A DNA stretch of 64,000 nt, taken from contig JAGKQI010000085.1 in NCBI GenBank assembly GCA_018806915.1, positions 682,001 through 746,000 on the forward strand. The letters run 5' to 3'. The translations under genes were made by a program, and so were the position numbers. Numbering within the stretch: the stretch's first letter is position 1; every line of letters begins with the position of its first letter. The stretch comes from Phytophthora colocasiae (lineage: Eukaryota > Oomycota > Peronosporomycetes > Peronosporales > Peronosporaceae). Under the pieces are notes generated by a model that did no database searches, was not told the origin of the DNA, and saw only the letters and a list, made by a program, of their open reading frames with translations. This document shows positions 8,648 to 18,911 of this stretch, piece after piece.

Positions 8648-11600
8648 CTAAGCCCGGGGATGATCGTCCCCTGCCTGCATCGCTTGGAATCTCGCCCGCG
8701 CTCTTGCTCCTTGATTGAACTCATAGAGCAGGGCACCGCAGCTGAGTTGCGACACAGGTAGCCATTCTGGTTCGTCGTAACCTTTCCACTTGACCTGATA
8801 CTCTCGGACTCTTTTGGAAGTTCGGGTCCGCTTAGACCATCGCAGATCCAAGATCTTTTCGACCTCATACTCGTTGTTTCCGACATCCGGTTCCCAACTG
8901 TCTTCGGGAAGCAATGCAGCGTCGAAATCATCGTCATCGTCCGGTTGGACTTCCACGGTTGGACGTTTCGGAAAGATGGCTCGTGGCTTCAGGCGACTGA
9001 TGTGGACCCAAGGGTTGACACGGTAACCCGTGTCCTCAACCTTGAGCTTCACTCGGAAGTCATCGTGCACCTCTTCAATCCGGAAAGGTCCATGCCACAT
9101 GTGAGCCAATTTTCGACTAAGTCCCGTTTGAACCTTCGGAATGTACAGCCAGACTGAATCTCCCTTTTCGAACCCGGACTTCAACCGGTCGGACAGTTCC
9201 TTCCACTTTTGCGTTTGGATCTCCGACCGGTGCCTCTTGGCCTTCTTTTGGAGATCTTCAGCGAACGCAACAGCGTAACTGTAGTCACGTTGCACACTAC
9301 GTCTCCACTCATAGGCTGTGCGCTCCGGAAGGCTATTGGCCTTTGGACCCAACATTGCCGAAATCGTACTCCGGGCGTCCCAGCCGTGCACCAAGTAAAA
9401 GGGAGTCTCCAACCGGGTGGCATCGAACGAAGTGTTCAAAGCGAACATCAACCGTTCAACATGGTCGTCCCAGTCGGACTGATCCGCTTCCATGATGTAA
9501 CCTCGGATACTTCGGACAACCGTTTGGACTGACCGTTCTTGTTGGCCATTCGCCTGAGGGCGATATCCCAAAGTAGCCCGTTGGAGACTTCCAAGTAGAT
9601 TTCGGAAACATCCGAACACCGCACTCATGAACCTTGGATCTTGGTCATGTCGGATCATCGAACTGGCACCAAACTTTTGGAAGACCACTTGCTCGTAAAC
9701 TTCAGCAACATCTTGGGCAGTCGTTGAGCTCATTGGTTTGCACATGACATATCCGGAGAACATATCTTGGAACAATAATAAGAACGTATTCCCACGAGCC
9801 GACTTCGGAAGATGAGTGACGAAATCCATCGACACCACTTGGAATGGATATGCCGGTTCGATGTTTCCAGGCGACGGTCCTCCATTTGGAGGCCGTCCCT
9901 TTCCACTGGCACAATCCACACACTCCTTCACATGCCGTTCAACATCCGCATACATTCCAGGCCAGTAGAACTCCAAGAGTAACTTTTCGTGAGTCCGACG
10001 GATACCTTGGTGACCACCTTGGAAATCCTCATGGGCATAATGTAGCATATCCGACCGGAGTGACTCCGGAACAACCAACCTCAAATCACCCAAAAAATCG
10101 CGTGGACGCTTCTGGGTGACAGTAGTCATCCGGTACAGCACATCTCGACTGTCCAACGTGAACAGGTCGGCGACCTTGGCAATCTTTCGTAGTCTCCGGG
10201 GGGAGAACCGTTGGAACTCTCCTTTCAGAAATGACTTCAGCTCAGACAAGTACTCGTCAGCGTCTTGGTGGACCTTGATCCTCCGCCATCGCTCTGCCTG
10301 GAACTCCAGTGGTCCCATTGGAGGTCCATCTGGACGTCCAACCGGTTCATCATCATTCTGAGCTATCGCAGCCATGACTCGAGCGGCGAACGTCAGGGAG
10401 GCAGATTCTAATCCAGTGAGATTTTCTCCAACCGGAGGGTTGTCATCTGAACTTCCACCAACTTGGATGTCGTCCGCTGGCCCCTGGGCACTCATGCGCA
10501 CAGAACTTGAAGGCTGATCATCTGGCGGTTCATCTTTCAGAGTATGACCATCCGGAGGTTCAACTGGTCCGTTGTCTTTTGGAGTGATCTTGACTTCCGG
10601 AACCTCAGGCTTCATCAACTTTTCCGGAATCTTGGATACGTACTCCAAATGACGTAGGTCACTTTCATCCTCGACATCCCATGACGCTCCCAAGAGTAAA
10701 GTCTTAGAAGTGAGATAGTCGGCGGCCTGGTTGTAGTCTCGCTTGAGATGCACCAGTCGGACCCTCTGGAACTTTGCCTTCAAAACCTCCGCCTCCGCAA
10801 GGTGTTTTTGGAGGTGCGGTTGATTGCAGTTGATCAGACCCTGAACTTGTTGAATCACGATCCGAGAATCTCCAACGATAACTAACTCTTGGACCTTCCG
10901 ATCGGACGCCATCAGCATACCTTTCAGAAGGCCGTGGTACTCGGCATCGTTCACGGTGACATCTTCCAAGATGAAACCTCGAGCTTCGAGGATAGTCCAA
11001 CCGGGTAACTTCCAAAGGATGCATCCACAACTGCCCTTCCGGTTGGAGGTCTTGGCAGCTTCGTCGAAACTCAGAACGATGCCTTCGTAGTCGGACTCCA
11101 ACATCTCGATACTCATCACTGGTGGTTTCCGGATGCGTCCCTTCAGTGGAATCAACGACTCCGAGATTTCGTCCAAGTGTTCACGAGGAGTGATTCCGGC
11201 GCCCATAATGGCCGCCAAACCATCTTCATCCCGTTGGACCTTCCGAATGTCCAAATTCCAGTGGGACAGTGTGAGTCCCCAGGGTACACACCGTCCATCC
11301 GCCGACTTGGAATTGATAACCCACTTCAAGACGGAATACCGTGTGTACACGATCAACTTGGACTGTTCAACCAGCGTCCGGAAAACTTGGAGTACTCTCA
11401 ATATTGCGATGACCTCCTTTTCCGCAATGTGATATCGCAGTTCAGAGTCGTTCAGAACGCGACCGGTATATCTGACCGGATGGATTACACCATCATACTC
11501 CTGGCCCAAGACAGCGCAAGCCGCCCAAGCATTTGCATGCGGGATGACCACGAACGGTCGAGTCCGGTCGGGGTGTCGAAGCAGTGGAGTCGAAACGATC

Positions 11601-14530
11601 TTGTGCTTCAGAAGTCCGAACGCTTCCTTGGCCTGATCCAAGTTCCGGCCGGACTTGATCTGTTCATCAGTTAACTCATACAACACTGCAGCGACCACCG
11701 GAAAATCTTCGACGAACTTGTGGTAATAGTTCAAACTTCCAAGGAACGATTGGACCCCTTTCAGAGTGTTCGGAAATGGTAGGTCCAAAACGCCCTTCGC
11801 GATTTTTGGTGTCGCTCTGATACCCTCCGCACTGATCTCGTGGGATAAGTACGGGATGGTCAGTTTTCCAAACTCGCTCTTCGGAAGGCTCACCGAGATG
11901 TTCCAATATCGGAGTCGAAACAGAAGTGCGTTTAAGTCTTCGCATAGCTGATCCCATGTTGGAGCACCATGAGCAATGTCGTCGATATACGAACTTCGAC
12001 CTAACACCGGGCTCATCTGTGACGGAGCAGGGATGTTCCGTTGGAAGACTGTCATGGTGTCCGACAGGTTCGGCACTTGAACCCCAACGGGTTGATCGTC
12101 TAAGAGTGAATGCTCCGGTCGGTCCAATCCCAGAAATTCCATAACCTCCGGTTGAACTTCAGCTTCTTCCTCTGGCGGGAGTCGGACAAAACCCCACAGA
12201 CAATTGTTGATAACCGCCTGGTAGACTAGTGGAGCATTCTTCAGTCCAAATGGCATTCTCACCCATTGGAAGTGTCCAAACGGACATACGAAAGCCGAGA
12301 TCAGTTTCGCCCTCTCGGACATCCGGATGGCCCAGAATCCACTGGCCATGTCAAGACTCATAAACCACATCGCACTTTCGAATCCAATCAGCAAATCGTC
12401 GATCAGAGGTAGCGGGTAGTTCGACAGTAAAATGAACCCATTCACGACCCGGTAGTCAATGCACATCCGGATGTCGATCTTATTCTTCTTCAGAACAATG
12501 ACGATTGGAGAGGCCCATGGGCTTTCGGAATGTTCAATCAGACCTGTCTCCAGAAGCTTCTTGAGCAACTCGTACACCTTGATCGCCAAGTGAGGAGCTA
12601 TCGATCGGGGTCGTTGAGCGACAGGTTTTGCCGACCCGACGTCCAAGTCGCATATCACACCTCTGGCCGGAGCCGGAGCCGCATTACCGTCCCCCAAGAA
12701 AATACTCCGATGGCGCTTCAGAATGTCCCGAAGTTTACGTTCCTCTTCTGGAGTAGTTTTTCCCGGTTCACCTACATCGGCCGATTCGATATCACACTTT
12801 GGAGTCAGCTCATGTATTTCCGGAAGCATAACCAGCTGCTCACGCAACTGGGACAACATGTCGCTTCCCTCATGTACATATACAGCTGGCTCCAAGTTCA
12901 ACTCTTCGGCATTCACGTGCAGGCATCGGACGAACTTGGTCTCTAGCTTCCGGATGGCTCGATTTACCACGTCCAACTTGGACTCAGCCTCCGACTGGAC
13001 ATCTTCAGATTCGAATTCTTCAACCAACGTTTCTTCCGGAAAGCATTCTCCGTCAGCATCACTAATCGCGTCGAAAAATTCATCATCATCTAAATCTCCA
13101 GTTGGATCACCATCTGATCTTCCCAAAATCGTCAATTTTGTCGATCTTTCCACGGGTACACCTTTATCATCCATGCTAATCACATCGAAAAAATCCTCAT
13201 CATCCGAACTTCCAACAGGCTCATCGTTGGTAGGACAATCATTACTGCCTCCATCAGACACTTCATCGGGGGTGACTCCAGCATCTTCTGGCTGTTCGGT
13301 AACCGAATCTGCAACTTCTGGATGTAACACCTTCTGAACTTTCGACGGTGGAATCTGCAGTTGGACCATATGAACCCTGGTACTCCCACGCGGCGACCGT
13401 GTCAACAACTTCTTCGGCCATGGGTATTTCGGTCTTTGGACCGACGGCGGCGCAGACTCGGACATCATTTGGAGGTACTTCTCCTGTCGGAGCTGCTCCT
13501 GTCTGGAATTCGTATTCTCGTAAATGAGCACTTCCCACTCACGGTACCTCCGAAGTCCGGGCCGAACAAATCTTCCGAACGGGTAACACCCATACTCTAC
13601 AATCTGAGCCACAGTAGTGTTCGTCCCAAGCCAGACATCCTTCTCCGAGATATTCACCACTCGGACTGCAACCGCCCAGGACTTCGCTCCATAGATGAGT
13701 TGAGTCACCCAACGGTCACCACGACCAGCCCACACAACTTCGCGCTGTGGGTTACTCTGACCGTAGTTAATCCGAATGACAGTCTGCTCACCTGGTTGGA
13801 GGCATATCGTCCCTGACGGTCGAACGTCCAACCGTAGTCCTTTCCTTTGCTGGTCGAATGTCCGACCAGACAACATCACGTTTTCTTCATCCGGCAACTG
13901 AACCAATCCTTCTCGAACGCACAGTCGTACTCCAGCTGAGTACATGAAGTCCATTCCAAGTAACACGTCAACACCTTCACCGATGTTCGCCACCCATAAT
14001 TCCAGAACGTAAACCACGTTCAGTCCAAGGGTGATCTTCACTTCGGTCCGGGCGGTAATCACGGTTGGAACTCCACCCAATCCGGACACCCGGAGCTGCT
14101 TCTCAAAGTTCAATTTGAGCTTGAGCCTACGCGCAAGGTCTAAGCTCAACATGCTCACAGAAGCTCCGGAGTCCAAAAGGATGTCGGTCCGACAGTTGTT
14201 CACTGCACCATGCACCATCGCAACTCTCTTTGAACTGTCCGAACGGTGTTCTTCCCACCATCCGTAACCTTCTCCCGGTTTCAGTCTGAACTCCAACGGG
14301 GTGTCATCCAGGTTGTCTGGATTCCAATCGTCTGAAAGTTCATCTCCGACCGGATCGCCAAAGTCACTACCAACCGGAGTACGAGAGTCGTCATCGATAA
14401 TTGTCGTCATGCATTGATGGTTAACCTGTCGCTTCAACTCTGGTCCAACATACGCTAACACACACAATTCGGGGGGTTTCTTCAGCCCGGCGCGTTCTGG
14501 ATCCCCATCCAGCGGGCTTATTGGTTTGAC
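8648..14530 (-). CDS. pol: Element A Pol polyprotein
   Basis: Pol is one open frame. The protease has DSGAS near 14162-14173 and DVLLGMDF. An acidic linker follows, then RT with a YIDD catalytic box at 11976-11990. An RNase H directly follows RT (about 11250-11650), but its usual first Asp is replaced in VVIPHANAW and the third-position Asp is lost in VYTRYS. A second RNase H (about 10690-11080) keeps D, E, D, D (LSFDEA, NDAEY, GDSRI, RDYNQAAD). Integrase has a HHCC finger and D,D,E (SMDF, HDQDPRF, QERSVQ), then GPF-type and chromodomain regions (YQVKWKGYDEPEW, about 8700-8875). Between RT motif B (FGLKNAPLVYQ) and YIDD there are about 70 extra residues. It has no ATG at its start and is expressed by -1 frameshifting from gag. 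Confidence 0.95.
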   Translation of the reverse strand, partial: VKPISPLDGDPERAGLKKPPELCVLAYVGPELKRQVNHQCMTTIIDDDSRTPVGSDFGDPVGDELSDDWNPDNLDDTPLEFRLKPGEGYGWWEEHRSDSSKRVAMVHGAVNNCRTDILLDSGASVSMLSLDLARRLKLKLNFEKQLRVSGLGGVPTVITARTEVKITLGLNVVYVLELWVANIGEGVDVLLGMDFMYSAGVRLCVREGLVQLPDEENVMLSGRTFDQQRKGLRLDVRPSGTICLQPGEQTVIRINYGQSNPQREVVWAGRGDRWVTQLIYGAKSWAVAVRVVNISEKDVWLGTNTTVAQIVEYGCYPFGRFVRPGLRRYREWEVLIYENTNSRQEQLRQEKYLQMMSESAPPSVQRPKYPWPKKLLTRSPRGSTRVHMVQLQIPPSKVQKVLHPEVADSVTEQPEDAGVTPDEVSDGGSNDCPTNDEPVGSSDDEDFFDVISMDDKGVPVERSTKLTILGRSDGDPTGDLDDDEFFDAISDADGECFPEETLVEEFESEDVQSEAESKLDVVNRAIRKLETKFVRCLHVNAEELNLEPAVYVHEGSDMLSQLREQLVMLPEIHELTPKCDIESADVGEPGKTTPEEERKLRDILKRHRSIFLGDGNAAPAPARGVICDLDVGSAKPVAQRPRSIAPHLAIKVYELLKKLLETGLIEHSESPWASPIVIVLKKNKIDIRMCIDYRVVNGFILLSNYPLPLIDDLLIGFESAMWFMSLDMASGFWAIRMSERAKLISAFVCPFGHFQWVRMPFGLKNAPLVYQAVINNCLWGFVRLPPEEEAEVQPEVMEFLGLDRPEHSLLDDQPVGVQVPNLSDTMTVFQRNIPAPSQMSPVLGRSSYIDDIAHGAPTWDQLCEDLNALLFRLRYWNISVSLPKSEFGKLTIPYLSHEISAEGIRATPKIAKGVLDLPFPNTLKGVQSFLGSLNYYHKFVEDFPVVAAVLYELTDEQIKSGRNLDQAKEAFGLLKHKIVSTPLLRHPDRTRPFVVIPHANAWAACAVLGQEYDGVIHPVRYTGRVLNDSELRYHIAEKEVIAILRVLQVFRTLVEQSKLIVYTRYSVLKWVINSKSADGRCVPWGLTLSHWNLDIRKVQRDEDGLAAIMGAGITPREHLDEISESLIPLKGRIRKPPVMSIEMLESDYEGIVLSFDEAAKTSNRKGSCGCILWKLPGWTILEARGFILEDVTVNDAEYHGLLKGMLMASDRKVQELVIVGDSRIVIQQVQGLINCNQPHLQKHLAEAEVLKAKFQRVRLVHLKRDYNQAADYLTSKTLLLGASWDVEDESDLRHLEYVSKIPEKLMKPEVPEVKITPKDNGPVEPPDGHTLKDEPPDDQPSSSVRMSAQGPADDIQVGGSSDDNPPVGENLTGLESASLTFAARVMAAIAQNDDEPVGRPDGPPMGPLEFQAERWRRIKVHQDADEYLSELKSFLKGEFQRFSPRRLRKIAKVADLFTLDSRDVLYRMTTVTQKRPRDFLGDLRLVVPESLRSDMLHYAHEDFQGGHQGIRRTHEKLLLEFYWPGMYADVERHVKECVDCASGKGRPPNGGPSPGNIEPAYPFQVVSMDFVTHLPKSARGNTFLLLFQDMFSGYVMCKPMSSTTAQDVAEVYEQVVFQKFGASSMIRHDQDPRFMSAVFGCFRNLLGSLQRATLGYRPQANGQQERSVQTVVRSIRGYIMEADQSDWDDHVERLMFALNTSFDATRLETPFYLVHGWDARSTISAMLGPKANSLPERTAYEWRRSVQRDYSYAVAFAEDLQKKAKRHRSEIQTQKWKELSDRLKSGFEKGDSVWLYIPKVQTGLSRKLAHMWHGPFRIEEVHDDFRVKLKVEDTGYRVNPWVHISRLKPRAIFPKRPTVEVQPDDDDDFDAALLPEDSWEPDVGNNEYEVEKILDLRWSKRTRTSKRVREYQVKWKGYDEPEWLPVSQLSCGALLYEFNQGARARARFQAMQAGDDHPRA
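14484..14530 (-). promoter_or_regulatory. Probable -1 frameshift signal, element A gag-pol
   Basis: In the gag frame the heptamer G TCA AAC (14530-14524) lies two codons before the TAA stop. A 5-nt spacer follows, then a two-part stem: outer AGCCCG (14518-14513) with CGGGCT (14489-14484), inner CTGGAT (14512-14507) with ATCCAG (14502-14497) around a GGGG loop. The -1 frame is pol. The heptamer is not canonical, but element B has the better-known G TTA AAC at the same place. Confidence 0.65.
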
Positions 14531-17500
14531 GGCTGTTCCCCTGAATTGTCCTCCGGATCCAAAAGTTGGTTCCGGATGGCAGTCGGTATGTCTAGCGCAC
14601 CTTGTCGGATCAGGTTCTTGATATCTTGAAACGCCTTGAACTCTCCACACGGTCCTTCATGATACTTGTTGCAGAATTCACACTGTCGAGTCCGGCAGAA
14701 GCGGGGCGGATGTCCCTTTCGATGGCATCTTTCACATTCAATGTCCGCCCAGCAATCTTCGTTGACATGTCCAAAACCCCGGCAATTCTCGCAATATCTC
14801 GCGGAGTAATTCGGATTCCGGAATCCTTGTCGCTTGGAGTCCGGATGGCCTTGACGTCCGGAATCCGTATGGTCATTCGGACTTCGAGACTTCCATCCAC
14901 CTTCCTGAAGGATCTTGAACACTGCGTCCGAAAGATCATCCATAGTTGGAAAAGTGACGTTATAACTCTCGGAGTTCGGAGTGTCCGAAGTCGCATTCGC
15001 TTCCGGAGTGGTTGTGGCTTCATCTTCTTGGAACGTCACATGACGGTCATCATCGTCCGAAGTATCGTCACTCCGAGTGAGATATGCCCGTCCGGACCGC
15101 TTCAACCGGAGTTTGTCACGGGACACATTGTCCGCCCGGAAGTCCCGTTTTGGAGGAGGGGTATCGTAGTCGTCATCCAAATTCAAGTCTTCGTGCTGTT
15201 TCAAGACGTACTCGACGTCCTTCAGACTTCGAAGACGCTGACCTTGGAGTGTCGTCCGGAGGCGGGAGTCTAAAAGCTTCTTCATGAAAACCTTCAGATG
15301 GTCTTCGCGGCGCTTACTCGATCCATCGGTTTCAATACCCGCTCGGTCCGCCACCTTGTTCAACCGGTAGTAGAACTCCAACGGGGTCTCCGACTTCTTT
15401 TGGATCATCGTGTAATAGCGTTCCGCATCCGAAGTCTTCGCCTTGCAATATCGCTCTCGGAATGCCTTCAAGAAGGGCTTCCACTTCCGACGCACTTTGG
15501 AGTCCAAATTCGCACGCCAATTCCGGACAGCCGGGGACATCTTCAACTTCATTTCGTAGATCTTGACATTGTCCGCCCAGCCGCCTTGAACCGCCATACT
15601 TTGAAATCGCTCTAACCAGCGCATCCGGTTGGACAACGCGGCCTTCTCGTCGAAGTCTTCCAACGTGCTTGCGTTTACGAAAGGCTTGAACAGGTACGTA
15701 GTCGTCCCATTCGGACCAGTCGTTGTCGTGTGTCCCGGGGTTGCGTCTTCAAACGAGCTGCTATCGGAGCTTCCAGAGTCAGAATCACTGCTCGAACTCG
15801 AACTCGAACCGGATGAACTTGGATCATCGTCGGAGTATCTCTTCCTCCGGGTGGAGGACGGCTTCCTCAACGACTTGTCCTTCCTCGACGAGGTCTTCTT
15901 CGGTACATCTGAACGTCTCGAGGAGCTCCGTCCGGACGTGTCCTTCGACCCCTTCTGGACATCACGCGAGCTCCGTCCGGACATACTTCGTCGTCCAGCG
16001 TCTGCATCTTTCCTCGCCACCAGAGCCTGCTGCGTCGGCGCCTTCGCCTCGTGAGTCTTGGGCGCTTTCGTCTCCCGTGTGACAACTTGGAGGGCGGCCG
16101 CAAGTTGAGCGGCCAGCAATCCATCCGGATCCAAAACATCTGTTTTCTGGGAACCGGCTGAAGATGCTCCCTGGGATGCGCCGCTGGATACTTGGTGCAA
16201 AGACGTTGGGCCAGACGGCTGACGATCTTGAATATCCGGAGTGCGTCCGGACGCCTTTGGCTTCACAAATTCCTTGGCTGTCGTTGCCCGAAGATCTCGG
16301 ACTTGCGTAGCTAGAAACTTCTGGACAGCCAAAGATGCCTCGCGCTCCTTCTTCCGGGTAGCTTCCGATTCTTCCAGTTCTCGCCGTAGTCTGCGGAGCT
16401 CCTTCGATGGCTTGGACTTGGACTTGACGTCCCGAGTGGTGTCCCTCTGGTCCTGTTCGAGTTCCAACGAGGGACCATCTAGACGTCCAAAATCCGCTTG
16501 GACTTCCGGACGCGCAGTGAACACTTGGGTCGGCTCCTGCTTCGGGAACAGCTTCTCGAACTTGGAGTCCAACAGTCGGTCCAGCTTGCTGTCCAGGTCT
16601 CCAGACATCTTCTCGAGTGCAGAACCTTGCTGGTCCTCCATCCGCGCCATGACCTTCTGAAGCTGGTACATGGTATTCAACGCGACCTGGGTAGATCCGG
16701 AACTTGCAGACTTGAAGGACCGATCGGACCGCACTGATCCAGTTGGAGTCTCATGGCGCCGTTCGGACTTTCGACTTCCACGTTCTGTGGATTTCGAAGA
16801 CTTGTCTGCGCGGGCCGCTTCACGTCGCCTCGAATGCTTCTTCTTCGGCTTCTCCGGTTTAGACTCTTCCAGATCGACATCATCTTGTTGGACAACACTT
16901 GAGCGTCCACGAGGATTCTCGTGAGTAATCTGGAAAGCCATTCCGGATTCCATGGGCATAGCGCCTCCTGAAGTCCGAGCGGACATGGCCATCGGAGTGA
17001 ACCTGGGGAACGGCATATGCGATCCGGCGGATCGACTCATTCCAAACTCTGACGAATCTGACATGCTCTCCCTGGAAGTCCGCGTCCCTGACGAAGCGCT
17101 AGCCATCGACTCACTCGACCCTCCGGAGGTTCCAAACAAGCTTGACTCTTGAATCGAACTCGTTCGTTTGGATAGATTCGTCTGATCGGACATGCTCTGT
17201 TGAGAAGTCATGCCGCTTCTAGACGACCCAGTCCAGCTGGACCCCAAACTCTGGAATAACGACGATGGTGCCGATGGGAACGATGATGTAGCGGGCGACG
17301 GGATAGACGATGGTGGCGCTCGGGGCATCACTCGCTGGACACGCTTCGGTTGAACCTCCGGCTGAACGGGTCCTCTTGGACTGCGTACCTTCCGGAATCC
17401 AGCCGACTTCAGCAGCCTCGCGAATTCCCATCCAAACAGCGATACTTCGTAATCCGAAATAAACACACCTTCATCTTGGCTGAACACTTCTGGATGTTGT

Positions 17501-18828
17501 TCGTATAAGCTTTGTCTCCCAGAAGTTGCCAATATCCGGTTGGCCTCTGTCGCTTGGACAACCACTTGCCTCCATTCGACCAATTCGACCACCAATAGCT
17601 GGAGCATGTCTCCGACCACTTGACGGACCAAATCCGGATGCACTTTGTAGACACGCGTCCGAAACCATCCCGGGACGAGGTTGACAAATCCAAATCCAGC
17701 TTCGAAAAGTAATGTCTGAAGAACAGCAATACATTCCCGCGGAGAAAACTCCGAAGGTGGAATCAACGCCGCTTGGATGTCCCGAGCCATTCCGAACGTT
17801 CGACGGTGTATCTGCAACTCGGAGATCCAAGCGTCAGTCTGAGCCGGCATCGACATCCGGCGGTCCAAATACTGCGAAGTCATGGACGCCGCCCGAATGA
17901 ACGGTTCACAGTTCAGCCTGACTTGCGGCCAGTCGAATCGGGCCTCGGGTGGGATATTCCTTTCGGAACCATCACGCTCCCAACGTCGTACTTGATCGGC
18001 CACATACGCCTTCGCTTGAACTTCCGTCATCTCGAATTCCGACGGTGCCGGTTGAACTCTCGGCTGAACATTCGGAGGTTCAAACATTTGGGCATCCGGG
18101 ATGTAAACTCCAGAAGCTTGTTGAGCGGGCGGCGTCCCAGACTGTTCCACAACAGGTGATTCGTCCGGAATCAGTGGTGGCACTTGGACGTCCGGAGTCA
18201 TTGGCGAAGTCACGATCGTGTCTTCCAGCGCAATGTCCTCCCGGACCGGTGACAATGGTCGATACTCCCGTTTGACTGAGGCCATTCCAACGGGGGCATC
18301 AGCATCCAAATGAAAATCTTCCAAGGGAGGAGAATCCGGAACTCGATCCTCCACCTGGACATCTTCAAACACGTCCTCTCCATCGGAGTCCTCAGCCTCA
18401 TTTTCCACAGCTTCGATCTCCTCCCCTTCGGACACCTCCTGACCGGACTCATCTGAAGGGTCTTCGTCCGGGTCGACATCCGATCCAGACTCCTCCTCTC
18501 CATCCGGATCCTCCTCGGACCCGGACTCCTCCTGCTCAGGATCGCCTTCTCCATCCGAAGCTTCCTCGGAAGCACTTCCGTCTTGACTCGCGTGGTGCGC
18601 GTCCAACTGGTCGGCCTCCGACTGGACTTCTTCACGTTCCAGCAATTCCTTCGCCTCAAGGGCAGCCTTCCGCTTCGCAGCGTTCGCCTGACGATTTCTT
18701 CTCACAATGGTTTCCAAATCTTCATGCTCCTCAGGCTGCTGCCCTTTCAACCTTCTCGACGCTCTCGTAGCCATACCGCTTCCAGACGCGTCGCCTCTTC
18801 CTTCGCGTGTAGTTTCACTTCCAGTCAT
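14518..18828 (-). CDS. gag: Element A Gag, 1436 aa
   Basis: This is an unusually long Gag. The ATG at 18828-18826 is the first good start; an upstream in-frame GTG is less likely. The first 1000 or so residues are mostly low complexity: acidic blocks, Ser-rich tracts and Lys/Arg clusters. One folded-looking segment lies near 285-490. A capsid-type Retrotrans_gag region follows (about 1075-1190; MRWLERFQSMA through FRERYCKAKTS). Three zinc knuckles are near the C-terminus (about 14660-14800): CENCRGFGHVNEDC, CERCHRKGHPPRFC and an atypical CEFCNKYHEGPC. It overlaps the pol frame at its 3' end. Element B has a similar 1.4-kb-residue class Gag. Confidence 0.93.
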   Translation of the reverse strand: MTGSETTREGRGDASGSGMATRASRRLKGQQPEEHEDLETIVRRNRQANAAKRKAALEAKELLEREEVQSEADQLDAHHASQDGSASEEASDGEGDPEQEESGSEEDPDGEEESGSDVDPDEDPSDESGQEVSEGEEIEAVENEAEDSDGEDVFEDVQVEDRVPDSPPLEDFHLDADAPVGMASVKREYRPLSPVREDIALEDTIVTSPMTPDVQVPPLIPDESPVVEQSGTPPAQQASGVYIPDAQMFEPPNVQPRVQPAPSEFEMTEVQAKAYVADQVRRWERDGSERNIPPEARFDWPQVRLNCEPFIRAASMTSQYLDRRMSMPAQTDAWISELQIHRRTFGMARDIQAALIPPSEFSPRECIAVLQTLLFEAGFGFVNLVPGWFRTRVYKVHPDLVRQVVGDMLQLLVVELVEWRQVVVQATEANRILATSGRQSLYEQHPEVFSQDEGVFISDYEVSLFGWEFARLLKSAGFRKVRSPRGPVQPEVQPKRVQRVMPRAPPSSIPSPATSSFPSAPSSLFQSLGSSWTGSSRSGMTSQQSMSDQTNLSKRTSSIQESSLFGTSGGSSESMASASSGTRTSRESMSDSSEFGMSRSAGSHMPFPRFTPMAMSARTSGGAMPMESGMAFQITHENPRGRSSVVQQDDVDLEESKPEKPKKKHSRRREAARADKSSKSTERGSRKSERRHETPTGSVRSDRSFKSASSGSTQVALNTMYQLQKVMARMEDQQGSALEKMSGDLDSKLDRLLDSKFEKLFPKQEPTQVFTARPEVQADFGRLDGPSLELEQDQRDTTRDVKSKSKPSKELRRLRRELEESEATRKKEREASLAVQKFLATQVRDLRATTAKEFVKPKASGRTPDIQDRQPSGPTSLHQVSSGASQGASSAGSQKTDVLDPDGLLAAQLAAALQVVTRETKAPKTHEAKAPTQQALVARKDADAGRRSMSGRSSRDVQKGSKDTSGRSSSRRSDVPKKTSSRKDKSLRKPSSTRRKRYSDDDPSSSGSSSSSSSDSDSGSSDSSSFEDATPGHTTTTGPNGTTTYLFKPFVNASTLEDFDEKAALSNRMRWLERFQSMAVQGGWADNVKIYEMKLKMSPAVRNWRANLDSKVRRKWKPFLKAFRERYCKAKTSDAERYYTMIQKKSETPLEFYYRLNKVADRAGIETDGSSKRREDHLKVFMKKLLDSRLRTTLQGQRLRSLKDVEYVLKQHEDLNLDDDYDTPPPKRDFRADNVSRDKLRLKRSGRAYLTRSDDTSDDDDRHVTFQEDEATTTPEANATSDTPNSESYNVTFPTMDDLSDAVFKILQEGGWKSRSPNDHTDSGRQGHPDSKRQGFRNPNYSARYCENCRGFGHVNEDCWADIECERCHRKGHPPRFCRTRQCEFCNKYHEGPCGEFKAFQDIKNLIRQGALDIPTAIRNQLLDPEDNSGEQPSNQ

Positions 18829-18911
18829 AACAACCACGATCAGAAAGTTAGTTAGTACTCAAACCCCGAAACTAATCAAAATATAAAAATAACTCGGTGA
18901 TATCCTCGGTT

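Noticed and set aside
10116..10361. Plus-strand open frames opposite the A pol and gag, such as those near 10.1 kb, 12.7-13.3 kb and 15.6-16.0 kb
   Set aside because: They are short, lie wholly opposite well-supported coding sequence and their Ser-rich compositions mirror the sense codons. Unlike the antisense ORFs at 2058 and 5562, nothing marks them as genes.
15719..15840. Ser-rich repeat (about 15720-15840) as a tandem-repeat locus
   Set aside because: It is a run of serine codons within the gag frame without a fixed unit length.
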